This document shows positions 3,947 through 6,479 of a stretch of 6,479 bases of DNA, piece by piece. Source of the stretch: Thermoplasmata archaeon (GTDB lineage Archaea > Thermoplasmatota > Thermoplasmata > Thermoplasmatales > Thermoplasmataceae); contig JAJZXP010000137.1 in assembly GCA_021806345.1 (NCBI GenBank), positions 1 through 6,479 of the forward strand, given 5' to 3'. The notes beneath the pieces are model-generated. The model had not been told where the DNA came from and searched no databases. It saw nothing but the letters and a program-made list of their open reading frames with translations. The stretch's first letter is position 1, and each line of letters starts with the position of its first letter. Made by a program: the position numbers and the translations under genes.

Positions 3947-6479
3947 GGGAGAAACTTGTAGAATCACTCATAAAGGACATTTTAGGACCAAGAAATGGTG
4001 TTTTCGAGGAAATGGACGAAGACCCTGGAAAGGAGTTTGTTACTGGTGTTATAGTTCCACAATCGTGTCGTTTTGATAAGGTTGAACCAGATTCTGAAGA
4101 TACCGCTGAAGGACCTAGTGATCCTACAAGCGAAGATGATTTAAAATCAGACAATGCAGTGGCAATGTCTTTTTCTGATATAGACCCAAGGATAAAGCCA
4201 CAGGTTTTTGGAATTTCGTTCGTTACGTTGGGGGAAATACCCAGCTTCAAAGTGTGCATAACTTGGGGGAGATATAATAAGAACAAAGAAACCAAGAAAT
4301 GGAAGAGACAGCCGTTTAGGAAAATCTATCCTGTAAAACTTTCAAGTACCAAATTAGAAACTGACATTTATTCAGATGTTGATGGAACAGTGAGACTTCA
4401 TGTGAGGAAGGTTGTCAGAGAGGAGGGTGCAAATGTAATAATATTAAACATTGTAAATAACCTGAAAATAAATTCCAGCGAATGCCATGGAGAAAATCTA
4501 ACTGAGGTTAGCCTCTTTCAACCCTCTCTGCGAATAAAATTGGAAGAAGGATTTGAACTCAAGCCATTTTCAATTGAATTTAATACAAATGACAATCTTT
4601 TCAAATTCTTATACAGAAACAAACCAGTAATGGCTAAAGGCAACATGTGTTCGGCGATTTGGTCTAGCATTGAATACCCTGAACCATTTAAGGCATATAC
4701 GTGGCCAGATGGAAAAGACTTCAGTGATTGCGCAGATTTTGAGGAACCAGACGTCAGAAGCGAATTCTTACCGCTTTATGCAGATCCTTCTCCCATCTTA
4801 GAATGGGATAGATCAATAGGAACTCCACCAGAACTTTCAGCTTACAAATTATCTGAGCTATGGGATCCAGAGAAGATTTATTCTTCCCTTTCACCGCTTG
4901 TTACGGCCTACAAGAAATGGATCGAACTTAAAAAAGTGATAGAGAAAGATTTGTCGGAGGAAAATGGAAAAGTTGCACAGGACTTGATTAAAATTCAATC
5001 TGAATTTGTGAATCGATTACAATCTAGTTTGGAAATAATCAAGAATGACGAAGATGCCAGATTATCCTTTTGTTTTGCCAATAGAACTATTTGGTTGCAG
5101 AACAAATGGAAGGGCAACCCAGACTTCACATGGAAACCTTTTCAATTGGCCTTTTTGCTTCTGAATATAGAACCCTTAACTAATAAAAACTCCCAGTACA
5201 GAAGCAAAGTTGATCTCCTTTGGGTACCAACTGGTGGAGGGAAAACAGAGGCTTATCTGGGCATTATGGCTTTTTTGATGGTATTTAGAAGAAGGCAGTC
5301 AGTCAGTGGTAAAACTGATGAACCAACGGGTGGCGGTACTGCCATACTTACAAGATATACCTTAAGACTGCTGACTACCCAACAATTCAGAAGAACTCTG
5401 AGGATGATTACTGCAGCTGAATATCTGAGAATTCAAAATGTTGGAGGCATAGGTTGGAGACCTTCAGATTCCAAAATTAAGGGAGAGTTAATTTATGGTT
5501 CTACCCGTTTTTCTGTGGGTTTATGGGTTGGTACTGGAGTTTCTCCGAACCATCTAAGGGGGGAAGGACGCGCAATACGAATATTAAAGGGTTTCGGTGA
5601 AAAAGATGATAATGCTGAAGGAGAACCAGCACAGGTAACTAGATGTCCTGCATGCAATTCTTGGTTAGCAATCCCAAAATCTGGATTGCCCGAGAATACG
5701 GATAATGAGTTGCATTTTCTTGTCAAACCTGATATGCCTTTATCAGAATTAAACGAGCAAATGAATCATGCCATCAAAGATGGCAAATTAAAGTTCGTAA
5801 AAGACTTTGCTTTTCGATCCGTTAACTCTGAACCAAGCCATCTCGATTTTATTCTTACTTTAAACAATAGAAGTAAACTTGGGGCTGATGACGTAGACGA
5901 CATCTGGAACAAAATCAAAAATTCTTTTAAACTGTCATTATCCCCTGTAAGAGCCTCTCGTCCAGGATACTTTCTTGTGAGACAAGAACCAGGTAGAAAA
6001 TCTGAGTCATATTCTGATTTTGAGATTTATTGCCCGAACCCAGAATGTGAGTTAAACCAGATAGGAACATATTTGGAAGGGATTCCGACATCTACAGAAA
6101 AACACGAAAGGCTTCTTCCTGATGGCCTTACAATTAGACGTGAAAGTTCTCTTTTTTTCTATGGCAAACATCTCCCTATTCCTGCGTATACAGTAGATGA
6201 ACAAATTTACCATCGTTGCCCGACAATAATCATTAGTACTGCAGACAAGATAGCTAGACTGGCATTTGAACCCAGAGCTACTGGGATAATAGGGAATATT
6301 GATAGTTTCAACCTAAACTATGGATATTACAGGGGGACACTTTTGCCAAAGGATACAACAGTGGAAGCCCGAAAAGGAACGATTAAGAATATTCCTTGCT
6401 TTGAACCACCTGAGCTTGTACTCCAGGATGAATTGCACCTATTGGAAGGGCCATTGGGCAGTCTTTTTGGCCTCTATGA
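3943..6479 (+). CDS. drmA: DISARM helicase DrmA, 5' part (continues beyond the window)
   Basis: The frame from the ATG at 3943 stays open to the right edge: 845 codons and two bases, with no stop. The TGA at 6477-6479 is out of frame. DrmA is the large superfamily 2 helicase-like ATPase of DISARM, which works with DrmB on incoming DNA. Visible parts are an N-terminal domain with an acidic segment (about 47-71) and the WGRY motif near residue 110, a predicted coiled or helical stretch around 420-330 upstream of the motor (about 330-365), the Walker A loop VPTGGGKTEAYLG (428-440), and RYTLRLLTTQQ (471-481). A long insert carries paired cysteines C568-x2-C571 and C697-x4-C702, followed by ISTADKIARLAF (764-775). 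The Walker B box QDELH with EGPLGSLFGLY (828-845) closes the visible part. These strings, especially Walker A with TEAYLG and DELH followed by GPLG, are what I recall as characteristic of DrmA. The second helicase lobe lies outside the window. Calling DISARM assumes drmB and drmC follow. Confidence 0.85.
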   Translation, partial: MREKLVESLIKDILGPRNGVFEEMDEDPGKEFVTGVIVPQSCRFDKVEPDSEDTAEGPSDPTSEDDLKSDNAVAMSFSDIDPRIKPQVFGISFVTLGEIPSFKVCITWGRYNKNKETKKWKRQPFRKIYPVKLSSTKLETDIYSDVDGTVRLHVRKVVREEGANVIILNIVNNLKINSSECHGENLTEVSLFQPSLRIKLEEGFELKPFSIEFNTNDNLFKFLYRNKPVMAKGNMCSAIWSSIEYPEPFKAYTWPDGKDFSDCADFEEPDVRSEFLPLYADPSPILEWDRSIGTPPELSAYKLSELWDPEKIYSSLSPLVTAYKKWIELKKVIEKDLSEENGKVAQDLIKIQSEFVNRLQSSLEIIKNDEDARLSFCFANRTIWLQNKWKGNPDFTWKPFQLAFLLLNIEPLTNKNSQYRSKVDLLWVPTGGGKTEAYLGIMAFLMVFRRRQSVSGKTDEPTGGGTAILTRYTLRLLTTQQFRRTLRMITAAEYLRIQNVGGIGWRPSDSKIKGELIYGSTRFSVGLWVGTGVSPNHLRGEGRAIRILKGFGEKDDNAEGEPAQVTRCPACNSWLAIPKSGLPENTDNELHFLVKPDMPLSELNEQMNHAIKDGKLKFVKDFAFRSVNSEPSHLDFILTLNNRSKLGADDVDDIWNKIKNSFKLSLSPVRASRPGYFLVRQEPGRKSESYSDFEIYCPNPECELNQIGTYLEGIPTSTEKHERLLPDGLTIRRESSLFFYGKHLPIPAYTVDEQIYHRCPTIIISTADKIARLAFEPRATGIIGNIDSFNLNYGYYRGTLLPKDTTVEARKGTIKNIPCFEPPELVLQDELHLLEGPLGSLFGLY

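Noticed and set aside
3936..4295. 119-codon minus-strand ORF opposite the start of drmA
   Set aside because: It is antisense to coding sequence that shows DrmA features, its composition is serine-rich and low in complexity, and it has no clear ribosome-binding site or motif.
6477..6479. TGA at the right edge as the end of the helicase gene
   Set aside because: It is out of frame: the frame reads GGC CTC TAT GA, so the gene stays open and continues beyond the window.
1..6479. CRISPR array, tRNA or rRNA gene
   Set aside because: Reading through, I saw no regularly spaced repeats, no tRNA-like T-loop and acceptor combination, and no rRNA-like sequence.

Overview
The window looks archaeal. The gene entering from the left is the C-terminal part of an archaeal (class I) CCA-adding enzyme. 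It is followed by a 64-residue ubiquitin-like/sulfur-carrier protein ending in Gly-Gly with a GGTGA ribosome-binding site. The base-excision enzyme further right most resembles the Mig mismatch glycosylase known from Methanothermobacter. A Thermoplasmata-like host is a reasonable guess, but nothing here fixes the lineage.

Layout. Positions 1-734 look like ordinary chromosome: the cca 3' end (+) and the small beta-grasp gene (-), convergent and overlapping by 12 bases. Positions 735-1169 hold no intact gene. They contain a probable decayed ORF, possibly a transposase tail, on the minus strand, plus a 14-base palindrome and a 9-bp inverted repeat. Positions 1170-1832 (-) encode a 220-residue protein with a PD-(D/E)xK-nuclease-like signature. 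A 177-base divergent intergenic region follows. From 2010 to the right edge runs a tight + strand operon: a DNA cytosine-5 methyltransferase (DrmMII-like), a HhH-GPD [4Fe-4S] mismatch glycosylase (Mig-like) starting 8 bases later, and the first 845 codons of a very large helicase. That helicase overlaps the glycosylase by 4 bases (ATGA) and matches DrmA of the DISARM anti-phage system. It has no stop codon in the window and continues past the right edge.

Interpretation. The right two thirds is the beginning of a DISARM defence locus, class 2-like because its methylase is a C5-cytosine enzyme. A T/G mismatch glycosylase is built in between methylase and helicase. The methylase would mark host DNA, DrmA (with DrmB, expected just outside) would act on unmarked incoming DNA, and the glycosylase would repair the T:G mismatches that arise when 5-methylcytosine deaminates. 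The divergent nuclease-like gene may be an accessory effector or an unrelated island passenger. Hand-counted sample lines are GC-richer in cca (32-34 of 60) than in the defence genes (16-17 of 60). With the decayed ORF between them, this suggests a horizontally acquired island whose left boundary lies roughly between 735 and 1170.
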